Shown: in pieces, positions 45,880-57,683 of the stretch
Position numbering within the stretch: position 1 is the stretch's first letter
Layout of the letters: each line of letters opens with the position of its first letter
Assembly (NCBI GenBank): GCA_963556145.1
Contig: OY744467.1
Span: 1,178,001 to 1,242,000 of the forward strand
Reading direction: 5' to 3'
DNA: 64,000 nucleotides
Source of the DNA: Hygrocybe punicea
Taxonomy: Eukaryota > Basidiomycota > Agaricomycetes > Agaricales > Hygrophoraceae
Notes under the pieces: generated by a model
The model's input: only the letters and a program-made list of their open reading frames with translations
Told to the model about the DNA's origin: nothing
The model's database searches: none
Made by a program: the position numbers and the translations under genes

Positions 45880-47062
45880 TAGTTAAACTCAACCCCAGTT
45901 GAGGTACGAAAGTTAGGTGTACTATCTGCACTAGTAGCTGGGGCTTAAGTTAAACTCCCAGACAGTGCCTGCTGTGATACAGTTAAACTCGGCATAGCAA
46001 TTAGTGGTAGGTTCAGTTAAACTTGAGGCAGGAGTGCTAAGGCCTTCAGTTCACTGTATAGCTCAGTTAAACCCAACCCAGTTGTTACTGTGAGCTTAGT
46101 TTAACTGTGCACACTATTTACTGCACTGGCAGTTAAACTGAGAGCAGTACTTGCTGGATGTCTAGTTTAACTAAGAGCAGTTGCTACTGATTGCTCAGTT
46201 TAACCAGATACAGCACTTGCTGGACATCCAGTTTAACTCATAGCAGTAGCTGCTGGATGGTCAGTTTAACCAGGTGCAGCACTTGCTGCACCTCCAGTTT
46301 AACTCAGAGCAGCAGCTACTATACCTCCAGTTTAACCAGGTGCAGCAGTTGCTGGACCTCCAGTTTAACCGTGTGCAGCATTTGCTGTACCATCAGTTTA
46401 ACTTGGAGCAGCAGCTACTGGATGGTCAGTTTAACCAGGTGCAGCACTTACTGTACCTCCAGTTTAACCAGGTGCAGCATTTGCTGTACCATCAGTTTAA
46501 CTCAGAGCACTAGCTACTGGATGGTCAGTTTAACCAGGTGCAGCACTTGCTGCACCTCCAGTTTAACTCGGAGCAGCAGCTACTGTACCTCCAGTTTAAC
46601 CAGGTGCAGCACTTGCTGTACCCTCAGTTTAACCAGGTGCAGCACTTGCTGCACCTCCAGTTTAACTTGGAGCAGTAGCTACTGTACCTCCAGTTTAACC
46701 AGCTGCAGCAGTTGCTGAACCCCCAGTTTAACTTGGGGACACTAGCTACTGGATGGTCAGTTTAACCAGGTGCAGCACCTGCTGCACCTCCAGTTTAACT
46801 TGGAGCAGCTGCTACTGTACCTCCAGTTTAACCAGGTGCAGCAGTTGCTGGACCTCCAGTTTAACCAGGTGCAGCATTTGCTGTACCATCGGTTTAACTC
46901 GGAGCACTAGCTACTGGATGGTCAGTTTAACCAGGTGCAGCACTTGCTGCACCTCCAGTTTAACTCAGAGCGGCAGCTACTGTACCTCCAGTTTAACCAG
47001 GTGCAGCAGTTGCTGGACCCCCAGTTTAACTCAGAGCAGTAGCCACTGGATGGTCAGTTTCT
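45880..47062 (+). repeat. Minisatellite array 1 (~40-bp units, AGTTTAAC core)
   Basis: CAGTTTAAC recurs about every 40 bp from 46160 on; spacing is looser, with GTTAAAC in both orientations, from 45880. Units alternate between types ending CAGGTGCAGCACTTGCTGCACCTC and CGGAGCAGCAGCTACTGTACCTC-like words, and many contain near-perfect palindromes (GTGCAGCA-CT-TGCTGCAC). The open frames across it (Cys/Ser/Thr-rich) are by-products of the repeat. Confidence 0.9.
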
Positions 47063-47799
47063 TTTGGCAGTTGCCAGGGGCATTGTAATATAATTTGAAA
47101 TGTAGTTATTAAAAGTACACAGAATAGCAAAATTACAAATTTATTCTTTTGAAAATGCAAAATATCTCAGTTTTACCATCAGCCATTACAGGAGCTACTT
47201 ATATGCCAAAATCAGAACTTACCCCACTTGGAATATTGTGCTTTTTTTGTTTAACTGAGTTTAAAGTTTTCTTTATTGTAGTCTAATCATGCCCGACATT
47301 ACGGTTCAAGACTCGCACGGACTGCACTCGCCTCCGCGATCGAGAGCCCTTGCGCCTCTCCTTTCCTCGAGTTTCACCCCGGGGTTTCCACCCCTTTTTT
47401 CCCACGTCGTGGTTTCAGTTTCCCTTTCTTTATTTACTTCGGAGGAGACGTTTACTGCTACCAGTCCTTTCGTCTCCTCCAAAGTATGTTGTTCCTTATC
47501 TTTCTCTTGTTACTTCTGATCTCTCGTAGCCTTTAGTTTTTTGGTTTTCTCGCACCCACCCTTACCGCATCCCTTTCTTTTGTATTGCACCGCACCGGTT
47601 CTTCTCGTGTTGTACAATACTTATCAATTCTGGGCCTTGCCGCTGTTTCAGGGCAAGGCCGCATTCACTTACCTCTTTCACCAAAAAACTGAAAGGTGCT
47701 TGATTAGTATTACTCAATTGTAAATAAATACATACCTCATATGAATAACAATACCTCAATATTGCTTAGAATGACAATATAAATTAAATAATTATTCTA
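47063..47799. other. Spacer between array 1 and module Y
   Basis: AT-rich to 47270, then pyrimidine-rich sequence containing TCCTTTCGTCTCCTCC-like words. No gene recognised. Confidence 0.4.
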
Positions 47800-48560
47800 T
47801 CTAAATACATAATTAAATAATTAAATATGGCTGGTGGTGGTGGGAGGAGGCAGAGGCTGGGGGTGGTGAGAGGAGGGAGGCAGGGTGAGAGAAGGGAGTG
47901 GGAGGTGGGAGATGGTGGGAGGGGGGGTGAGAGTGGGAGAAGGAGTGGGAGAAGGGAGTGGGAGAGGGATGGGCAGCAGGGAGAGGGAGAGGAGGAGAGA
48001 GAGGAGGGGGGTGGCATGTACATACCTCCGTCGTCCTCGTCATCTACGTCTCCGTCCTCATCCCTGTCCCCGTCTCCGTCCTCGTCTTCGTCTTCGTCTT
48101 CGTCTTCGTCTTCATCCCTGTCGTCGTCGTCGTCGTCGTCCCCCATTCTCGTCGTCGTCTCGTCGTCGTAATCCCTCGTCGTTCCCTTCGCCGTCGTCCC
48201 CTGGCTGGTCGTCGTCGTCTCCATCGTCCTGTCGTCCCGTGGCTGGCCGTCTCCATCCTCGTCATCCCCTGGTGGGCCGTCTGTGTCCTCGTCGTTGCAG
48301 TCTGGCGTGTCCTCGTCGTTGCCGTCTGGCGCCTTCCCCAGCATCGCGGGCCCGTTTCCGCTATCCTCACCGGGACCATTGTCGTCCGCGCCCATTGGGT
48401 TTGCTCAGGTGGCTGTGGTGTTCTTGTCTGGGTTGGGTAGGTTGGTGGGGGTTCACGTTCGCCTGCGTTTGGCGTGGGGTAACTACACAAAATGTAACAT
48501 TACTTAGCAAAAAAAAAAGATTGAAAAAAAAAATACAACCTTGGGTGCTCTTCTGCACCC
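47800..48560 (-). repeat. Low-complexity module Y (homolog of module X)
   Basis: GGGAG-rich and then CGTCNT-rich sequence, followed by TTCGCCTGCGTTTGGCGTGGGG and ACCTTGGGTGCT, in the order seen in module X. In the minus direction it could encode Asp/Glu-rich repeats (DDDDDDD, EDEDEDEDEDED); I regard these as compositional. Confidence 0.55.
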
Positions 48561-48950
48561 GTTTCGCGTCGAGGCTTCAACTCGCGCGGGAAAGCCAACC
48601 AGCAGTTGCCGATTTCCTAAATGGGGTCGAGTTGCTAAATATGGAACTATGCCTGGAACATTTTGAATATTCTGGCATGCACAATAATGCATATATAAAC
48701 AAAGTAAGACTCTCCAGAGATACAAGTGTAGAATACCTACTCCTAGATTAATTTGTGTATTTTATTTGAGTCTACATACAGAGATATTCACAATGTCTTG
48801 TATTCCTCTGCCAAAATTGGACCCTTAATCACCCAACTTTGCGAGTACGGATCTCAAAAATCCAAGTTTAATTCTAGGAGTACTAAGTAGATGCTATATT
48901 ATATTAAAGATCAGTGCCTGATTGTTGGTGGTGCAGGATATGTGTTGTAG

Positions 48951-49054
48951 CCAAAATGTAACAAATCCGCGACCTTGAATCACGAATCATTACTGTTGAT
49001 CAGCCAGCCACCTTCCATACAAAGTATCAAGGTCGCAGATTTGTTACATTTTGG
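48951..49054. repeat. 28-bp-stem hairpin at the inner edge of array 2
   Basis: CCAAAATGTAACAAATC and CGCGACCTTGA (48951-48978) pair with TCAAGGTCGC and AGATTTGTTACATTTTGG (49027-49054) with one mismatch around a 48-nt loop. The right arm touches the first unit of array 2. Confidence 0.85.
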
Positions 49055-49806
49055 TACAGCAAATGCTGCACCTGGTTAAACTGGAGGTACAGTAAGTGCT
49101 GCACCTGGTTAAACTGACCATCCAGTAGCTAATGCTCTGAGTTAAACCGATGGTACAGCAAATGCTGCACCTGGTTAAACTGGAGGTACAGTAGCTACTG
49201 CTCCAAGTTAAACTGGAGGTGCAGCAAGTGCTGCACCTGGTTAAACTGACCATCCAGTAGCTAGTGCTCTGAGTTAAACTGATGGTACAGCAAATGCTGC
49301 ACATGGTTAAACTGGAGGTACAGTAAGTGCTGCACCTGGTTAAACTGACCATCCAGTAGCTAATGCTCTGAGTTAAACCGATGGTCCAGCAAATGCTGCA
49401 CCTGGTTAAACTGGAGGTACAGTAGCTACTGCTCCAAGTTAAACTGGAGGTGCAGCAAGTGCTGCACCTGGTTAAACTGAGGGTACAGCAAGTGCTGCAC
49501 CTGGTTAAACTGACCATCCAGTAGCTGCTGCTCCAAGTTAAACTGATGGTACAGCAAATGCTGCACACGGTTAAACTGGAGGTCCAGCAACTGCTGCACC
49601 TGGTTAAACTGGAGGTATAGTAGCTGCTGCTCTGAGTTAAACTGGAGGTGCAGCAAGTGCTGCACCTGGTTAAACTGACCATCCAGCAGCTACTGCTATG
49701 AGTTAAACTGGATGTCCAGCAAGTGCTGTATCTGGTTAAACTGAGCAATCAGTAGCAACTGCTCTGAGTTAAACTAGACATCCAGCAAGTACTGCTTTGA
49801 GTTTAT
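49055..49806 (-). repeat. Minisatellite array 2, inverted copy of array 1
   Basis: Reverse-complement reading gives the same units in the same order as array 1 from its outer end. The accidental frames start identically for about 90 codons (MLSLTRYSTCWTSSLTHSSS). Outer homology ends near 49806, matching about 46131 on the left. Confidence 0.9.
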
Positions 49807-50356
49807 TGTGAGATGCAACAAGAGCATCTTCAACATATGCTGAATGACCTTGTGAAATATTAACCATGATTAGAGCTTGATACCTGGGGCTGTGGATTCT
49901 CTCAAAAGTGGAAATAATCTTCTCAGTTAACTGATCATGGGGGTTAGTCGGTGTGCATCTTAAATTACAATGGTCATTCATACCTGTTTAACAAAGAGCT
50001 CTCCGGTCATCAGCAAAACCTGGGTGACTCCCCAGCACTATGGAGTAGTGTCATAGTGACTATAGTGACCATAGTGCCATAGCGAGGTACCCCCCTGTAT
50101 AGGTGTCCAAAGCACTATGGACCTGCCCACTCAAGCTCTATAGTGACCTGCCATTAGTGTACAGTACTATATAGGGCTCTATAGTGCTATAGATCTGCAC
50201 ACTCGTGCTCTGTAGTGACTTGCTATAAGTGTATTGTACTATACAGTAGGCTATAGTAGCGCCATAGCACCCATAGAGTACACAAAGGCAGCTATACCAT
50301 TCCCATTACTTCTGTTATCCCTTATATGTATCAATGTCACTTAAAATTTTTATAAA
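49807..50356. repeat. Spacer with CTATAGTG-rich repeats
   Basis: From 50030 to 50330 CTATAGTG/CACTATGG words recur, with two loosely repeated ~75-bp blocks (ACCTGCCCACTCAAGCTCTA and TCTGCACACTCGTGCTCTG). The rest is unremarkable. Confidence 0.55.
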
Positions 50357-51997
50357 TTGCTAGTACTACTGGTATATACTGTTACTAGTGCCAGTGCTGG
50401 TGCCATGCTGGTCCTGGCATGTTGCTGGTGCTGTGCTATACCCGCGAGAAACCTGGTGGTGGTGCCGTTGCATCCCTGCTGCTGCCACTGGTCCCACTTG
50501 GTCTCCGCCAGTGCTCCTGCTGATACCAGGACATCCCAATCATTTCAATCCCATGCAGCTGTGGTCATTAAACTTCTCACCTCAGTGGATCAGAATAGTG
50601 GAGATACCCTCGGTATCTTCACATATGTGGCTGCGAAGGACTACCAGAAAATGCTATCTATGTGGCAGCACGAAGATTGTTCCAAGCCGTTCTACAAATG
50701 TCTCCTTGATGTCCCACCATCCCAGGCCAAAGCCGGTTGTTGTCCTTTTCCAGTTCCACAGTTGATAACGACCTTTTTGGGTAGGCGAGACGCCGACTTT
50801 CTCGAATCACTTTCGCAGCCTCTCAATGAATACTTCCTGAAACTATCTAAACTTGGGATCCCAAACCTGATGAAGTTGGCAGTCAACTATATGACCGATT
50901 CAGACCTTCCCCCCATTTACACCATGAACACTTGCGAAGAAGTCCACTGATTACTATGCCATCTCCTCCGGTGCTATGATTGATCTCTTCTAGCACTTGA
51001 TAAGTTCACAGGTACACCTTTGTCAGACAAGAAGATGGAGGATTTTGAAGCCGCTGTCCATTGTTTCACCACGTGTGCTCTTATGCTCCAGGACTTCGCT
51101 TATTCCTCTATTCTTGTGGAACATATTTCTAGGATCCAACCTGTGGACCCTCGTGCTTGGCGGCTTGATGGTTGGATAGATGCGGAAGAGGGTGAGGAAG
51201 TGCTGGATTCAGAACTCGTTGGCGATGCTTATGCCAATTGGTTGTGGTCACGGGTCATTTATTTTGAGGCCACGAATAACCTCATTGGAATTGCCTCTCA
51301 GTTTCGTGGTGTATCTCTCAAAATTCTTACCATTCAGCATGCAGAAGTGGCTTTATGCTCCTTGCGGGAGGTTGTTGCAGAAGTCTTGTCTTCCTCCAGT
51401 CCTAGTGGCTCCTCAAGTTGCAGTCTGCAGGATGCGATTTTAGCAATTGAGAAAGTGATATCGAGGAACATAAGCTTTAGGAAGCAGCTAAAGGGCGACA
51501 TGTTGTTGGGCAAGAACTTCCATGGAATGCCCCACTGTGAAGCCTTCCTGGCCAGCCTTATCCACCACTCAAATTCACTTGAAGCTCATGACATGGACGG
51601 CTTTACTGTAGGACATCTCTATTCTCAATATACCATAGCATCCTTCTGATTTCTTATCATGTAGAATTTGAACCCCATCTTCGCGGTTTCCGACAGGTGC
51701 TGTGCTGCATGTTCTCACTTGTTGTCCCTTTTAGGTATCCCAGAGCCCCTGCAGTTCCATGGGTGGGATTCACATCAGGAGGTTATCGCATGTAATCTGC
51801 CCCTATATCTCCCAGCTCCCATCATCGACTCCATGATAACCCACTTCGGCACAAAGTTGAATGTTGTCATACAGAAGTTGTACTCTGCTACTCAGTCTGA
51901 ATCGTGGCAGCAGAATGACTCTCGCGTTGCATCAACTACTACTAAGTTTCCTTTCTTCTCTGATTTCTTGAACAGGATTTGCAGATACCTGACTTGA
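50357..51997 (+). CDS. OTT_1508-like deaminase-fold protein, divergent copy D (start unresolved)
   Basis: The best-supported part is 51004-51607 plus 51665-51997, joined across a 57-bp intron (51608-51664). MPHCEAFLASL gives the H-x-E motif (51533-51541), and CCAACSHLL gives C-x-x-C (51701-51712). The intron falls between them in phase 0, as in copies A-C, and NLNPIFAVSDRC aligns with RLDRRVIAVSKKSC of copy C. Upstream, 50357-50950 is open (PFYKCLLDVP, LITTFLGRRDADFLESL), but I cannot join it cleanly: the expected intron near 50940-50999 leaves a frame mismatch. The hydrophobic start of that frame is probably not coding. Either the gene has another exon or it carries a lesion. Confidence 0.55.
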
Positions 51998-53226
51998 TCA
52001 TGGCGTTACCCCAAAGCCCTGTATTACTTCATTATTTTTCCTGAGACGTAACATTTTTGTTTCCATCTGTTCCAGGACACTATGCACCTAATTTAGTTCT
52101 CGTGTACAATATATAACATTGCTTGTGAACTACCGCAGATGCAAGTCAAAATATCAGGACTGTTACTTTTACTGAACAGAAACTCTGTATGTATGCAGTG
52201 ATAGGTATTCTTGTGGCAAATGCCGAACTTTGTTGATTTGAGAGGCCTGCCCTAAACAAGTTTGCAATAGCAATAGCTCTAAGACAAGCACCTATTTCTC
52301 TCTTCCCTCACTCAGGCTGCCAAAGTGCTGAAACAATGGTTTGCCCTACGAGGTCAGTGTAATGGATAATAATGGTCTACAACTTGAATACACGTGCGAT
52401 AATCATGATAGTCGTCACGACCGCTTTATAATTTAGCTACTAGGATGTGGATGTAATGGAAAACTGGACTAGTAGCCCTGGTTGGGATCGACACGTAAAA
52501 TATTGCAACGTCCTGACAGCCCGATAAGTCAGATATGTGCTCGTATGTGCTGCATGTGATGAATCTTGGAGCACTGGCCCACGGTCATCATGTAAGAGGT
52601 GGATCTTGTCAATGATGAGCAGGTGACGAGGTTAGTGATCTGTTTGACTCCACACAGCTGATTTGCACACCTCTTGGGGTGTATGCGTCTCACCACAATC
52701 TTGTTGTAGAGCATGCTGGCAGTGATGCCCTTCTTCCTTGTGTTCCTTGCGCCGACCGTTCACCATGGGGAAATGTCATTTGAACCGCTGGGAAGACCCT
52801 CAACTTCATGCCAAGTTTGCACTGGGAAGCGCATCATGGTGTGCGACACAGAGGGCCATGGTGAGCATCCAACTCCTACTCTTTTGACAAGGCGCTTCAA
52901 ACGTCGGAGATGCAGATCAATCACCTTTATAAGCCCTTCAAGTTTGTGGCTTAATCCTACTCACATCGTCACGGTAGTAGTTGTCTTGTTAAATAAATCA
53001 TGTGTACCGTAGAATTTCAAGTTCATACAGTTTTCAGCCCTAAATGAATGATTATAACTACCAATCTGCGAGTCTGGGTTTGGATCTTACTTGACTCACT
53101 CATCCGAGTCACGGACGCCCTACCAATGACTCATCCGTGGTCATAGACGCCATACCAGTACTTGATGCTCCTGAAGTTCGCCGGAACCTGCCCACTGGTA
53201 CGAGTGTGCCCTTACTTGGATGGAGT
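51998..53226. other. Intergenic, no gene recognised
   Basis: Minus-strand frame 52529-52714 (RRIHPKRCANQLCGVKQITN) and plus frame 52713-53012 look protein-like in places but match nothing I know. ACTCATCCG words repeat at 53095-53135, just before Plavaka copy 2. Confidence 0.35.
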
Positions 53227-56200
53227 ATGGAGTCAGTTTGTGTGTGTGGCCGATCTTTCCAACAGCTCAGTGCTTTCACCAACCACAAGTGCACCTGCCA
53301 ATCGTCAAAGAAGCACCTTTCCAGTGCTCTGGACAAGGCAAAACAGCTCTGGAAAGGTCCCAAGAGGCGTCGACTTCTTTCATCGTCTTTGGAGATTGAT
53401 AAAGTGCCTCTGGCAGGTTTGGCACCCCAGGCAGCAGACTCAGTGGTTGCAATCGAGGTACGCTATTTTGAATACGATGAAAGATAACCGCTCATTAAAT
53501 ATTGTTCTTAGATTGGTGTTATTCCAGACAATGAAAACCAAGCTGATGACTCCCATATGTCTATGATGGAATGCGCGCCATGGACCCGAAGACTTAATCG
53601 TCGACTCCCACTATGATTCAGAGATCCACTGCCACAACCGCCACCACTTTTACCACCACCACCCCTCATCCATTCTATCACATCAAGTTCGCAGTCAACA
53701 GCAAACAATAGAATGGCTTCAAGTTTGTCATTGGGCTCGAGCTCAGGAGCGGTACACCATCGACTGTGCCAAGTGTTCAGGACGGTACGCAATGTATTTG
53801 GGCTATCACGGCTGTACCACACTGCAGAATTGCCTTCGCACGATCCAGAGGAGTACAACGAGTTATCCGATATCCCATCTCAATCCCCTTCCACATCCGC
53901 TCTGCCAACATTTTATCCTTTTCCAAACCACAGCTCATTCCGCTTAGGTGAGTGGTATTGGAATGGCGGCGTCCAGAAGTCTCAGTCTAGCTTTAATGAG
54001 CTTTTAGACATCATTGGAGATTGTGGCTTCGAGCCCGCAGCCGTTTGAGATACCAAATGGAGTGAGATCAACAATATTCTAGCAAGTGGTGAAGACGAAG
54101 AATGGTTGGATGAGGATGCCGGATGGAAACATATGCCCGTGACCATTGAAGTGCCCTATCAGCTTCGCCGTGGCGTCTCCCCAGATCCCGACGCCAGTCC
54201 TTGAAGTTACACAATTGACGACTTCTATCACCGCAGTCTGGTTTTGGTCATTCAGGAAAAGCTTTCAGATTCAACAGGAAGTCATCGGCATTTTCATTAT
54301 GAACCATTCGAGCTGAATTGGCAGCCTGGCGAAGTTCCTCGCCCGGTGCGTGTTCAGGGTGAATTGTACACATCTCCTGCCTTCATCGATGCCCATCGCG
54401 AACTGCAAGATTCTCCTGCAGAACCAGGTTGCTCACTTCCACGTGTGGTTGCTGCACTGATGTTCTGGTCTGATGTTACACACCTGACATCATTCGGTGA
54501 TGCGAATATTTGGCCCCTTTACATGTTTTTCAGAAATGAATCCAAATATTACCGGTGTAAACCCTCATGCCATCTCTGTCACCACATTGCGTATTTTCAT
54601 TCGGTGGGTGCCATATGTTCGCTGATTGCCGGATCATGGCTGATCATCTATGCAATAGCTTCCTGGGGCCTTCAAGGATTTCGCCACCAAGCAAACCACA
54701 GGGGGGAAAGAACCCAGCGATCAATTCATCGCGCACTGCGCTCGGGAGCTCATGCATGCCCAATGGATGATTCTACTTGATGACGAGTTTCTGGAAGCTT
54801 GGGTGCACGGCATCATGATTACATGCTGTGATGGGATTACACGACGGTTCTATCCCCAAATATTCACCTATTCGGCAGATTATCCTGAGAAGTAGGACAT
54901 CTATTCACAACCACGACCAATTGGAATGAACTAACACAGCAATCTTTACACAGAATCCTCCTCGCTAGTATTCGTAAAATGCCTGCCCTTTGCCCTTGCC
55001 CCAGGTGTCTCACCCCACTGTCACACTTTCATAACCTCAGGACAACTACAGATAAACAATGTCGGGTAACATTGGCTTGCGTCGATGATCGTGGTCAACA
55101 GAACTCGGTTTTCACTGCTCAGAAGCTAATATATGAAAGGCACCAACAAGTGAATAGTACTGCTGTGGAGAATTTGCTGAAAGAGCCATCTTTGGTTCCA
55201 AACCTAGTACATCCGTTTCCATAATAATATTATGCTTAGGCCGTTACAACTAACCCTTGTGATCTAGAATGCCTTTTCTTGTAGACTGGGACGCTTTGGC
55301 TTCGTTTTGTACTTGATGCTGGTAGTCGATTTATTGCATGAAATGGAGCTGGGTGTTTGGAAAAGCATCTTCATCCATCTCCTTCGGATTCTGGCATCGC
55401 ACGGGGGAGCAAATCTTGTAGCGGAATTAGATCATCGGTAAGACATTTATTGATGTATTGCTGTCGCCGATCCTAATTATGGATGAAGCTATCGGCAACT
55501 CCCTTCTTTCGGAAGGGATGCGATCCGACGATTCCAGGTTAATTGTTCTGAACTGAAAAACATGGCTGCCTGGGATTACAAGAATCTCTTGCAGGTATGA
55601 TAAAGTTTTCTTCTCAGGTTACAATATTCATTATATGTCAATCAGTGCGCTATTCCTGTTTTCCAAGGATTGCTTCCAGAACCGCACAATCAACAGATCT
55701 TGGATCTCTTGTTTGAGGCGGCACATTGGCACAGCCTGGCCAAATTACGGATGCACAATGACTTAACTCTCGATGTCATGGATGCTGTCACAGTTTTTCT
55801 TGGTGAGAAACTTCGCGAATTCAACGACATGACATGTTCTGCCTTCATCACTCGAGAGCTCGAACAGGAGTTTAACGCATGCATTTGCTGGCAAGCTAAG
55901 GAGGCAGTGAAGAAAAATAATACCAAAAGCTGTCACTCTGGTTCTGATGCTGTCGATGCCAAAGCAAATAATCCACATAGATCTCAGAACGGTGCAGCGG
56001 ATGGGCCGAGGACTAATGCTCGACGTCTTAAACATTTCAATCTCAATACATACAAGGCTCATGCCCTGGGTGATTACGCTGGTACCATTAGAAGATATGG
56101 CAACACAGACTCTTACTCAACAGAGCCGGTAAGTATCTTCAAATCCACACCGAAAATGATTTATTCTGAATTGCTTCATAGGGTGAACTGGAGCACCGCT

Positions 56201-57487
56201 CCCCAAAAGCATGGTATACCTGCACGAGCCGCAAACGATTTATTCAGCAAATGACACGCATTGAGCGGCGGCAAACTCGTATCCATCGTATCCGCGAACA
56301 ATAATGAAAGGCTGGGAAGGCTATGCAAGAGGACGTCTCCAATAAACCTGACGTACATCACAATATTGGGAAATCTCAAAATTTCCCTGAGAGTATCCCG
56401 CATTTCTTGCAGAAACATGCAGGTGATCCTGCGGTCAAGGTATTGGCTCATGCTCGTGACCAAGAAAAACTAAGTCATGCTTATTCATTGCCAGGACTTC
56501 ATTCCGAAACTGAAAGATCATTTACTTCCTCGAATCAAAGCCCTCTTGTCTGAAGAAGCTTCCACGGCCAATGGTATTTCATCCCAGCCTTTCAACTATG
56601 GGTTAGCAGACCCATTGTTTACTGAACAACATGAGACTATCCAAACTGCCTGCAACTCGGTGCTGTTCAAACATGATCGCATATACCGCCATCATCTTGC
56701 CCGATTCAATTACATGACTTATGATGTTCAACGAAGTCAGGATGTGGTCAATCCCAACACCTCCCAATGTGATATCATGCTCCTTGCCAATCCCAAAGAC
56801 CTTGAGGGGAATGCAAACCATCGATTTTTATATGCACGCATTCTGGGAATTTTCCACGCCAATGTTATTTACACCGGAACTGGGATGTTGGACTATTCGC
56901 CAAGAAAGTTGGAGTTCTTATGGGTGCGATGGTTCCAATATGTCGGAAGCCATTCCATTGTTTGGGAAGACCGTTGTTTGGATTGTGTTTGATTTCCCCC
57001 AATGGCGAGTGAGGGTGCGTTTGGATTTGTAGATCCAAGGGATGTATTGCAGGGATGTCACATTATGCCCAGGTTTGCCCAAGGAAGACTCCATCTTGAT
57101 GGGGTTGGCCTATCATGCTGTGCAGCTGATTCGAATGACTGGCTTTACTACTACATTGACAGGTCCAATAATGGTTTGATACTATACCCTCAGGCACTCA
57201 ATTGTTTCCTCTCCTGTAGATTTGTGGACCGTGATATGACTATGCGCTATCACTGGGGTCTCACCGTCAGGCATACCTATACACATGGTGAAGCTGCCAG
57301 CACAGTCGCACCCTCCAATCAGTCTACTGAATGCAATATGGTATTGGAAGTGATGCCAGTGGTCCCTGAAAATGTAGATCCAGCTGCAGACAACAGCCAG
57401 GCGTTTAATGAAGAAGGATCCGATATTGAACAACGGGAACAAAGTCAGGCTGATTGGGAAGATGCTGATGATTTGAGTAAAGGGTGA
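53227..57487 (+). pseudogene. Plavaka-type transposase, copy 2, nearly full length but broken
   Basis: It starts MESVCVCGRSF with the zinc-finger and basic region (ALDKAKQLW, PKRRRLL). Next are FGLSRLYHTAELPSHDPEE, LGEWYWNGGVQKSQSSF, HFHYEPFELNW, VTHLTSFGDANIWPLYMFF and SKYYRCKPS. After a frame change come DDEFLEAWVHGI, RRFYPQIFTYSADYPEK, an intron, CPCPRCLTPLSHF, DLLHEMELGVWKSIFIHLL, LNTYKAHALGDYAGTIRRYG, RFLYARILGIFHANVIYTG and AFGFVDPRDVLQGCHIMP. Stops include TGA at 54046, 54202 and 56990, plus several frameshifts (for example near 54600 and 56300). Unlike copy 1 it retains the middle, presumed catalytic region, so it is the better template for this family here. Confidence 0.85.
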
Positions 57488-57683
57488 AGGGGAGTGTAAA
57501 GAATTCAGTGATGATGAGATGGTTCTGGCCATGGACAACATGTACGGGGTAGGATCTTGTGATTGACTCTATTAGATTTCTTGTGATTGTACTCAACATG
57601 TTTCTACCGGCGTGGCAATAAGGAGCAGATACTGAGCACTAGGTGAGTTTCTTTCAGCAGCCTGAGTTCTATAAAAACTTACA

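Noticed and set aside
46191..47088. Cys/Ser/Thr-rich ORFs across minisatellite array 1 and, inverted, array 2 (49044-49748)
   Set aside because: The frame stays open only because the repeat unit has no stop in that phase; units vary like DNA repeats and there is no start or splice context.
47784..48751. Asp/Glu-rich and Arg/Ser-rich ORFs in module Y
   Set aside because: Translations of CGTC and GGGAG low-complexity DNA in all frames; no conserved protein pattern.
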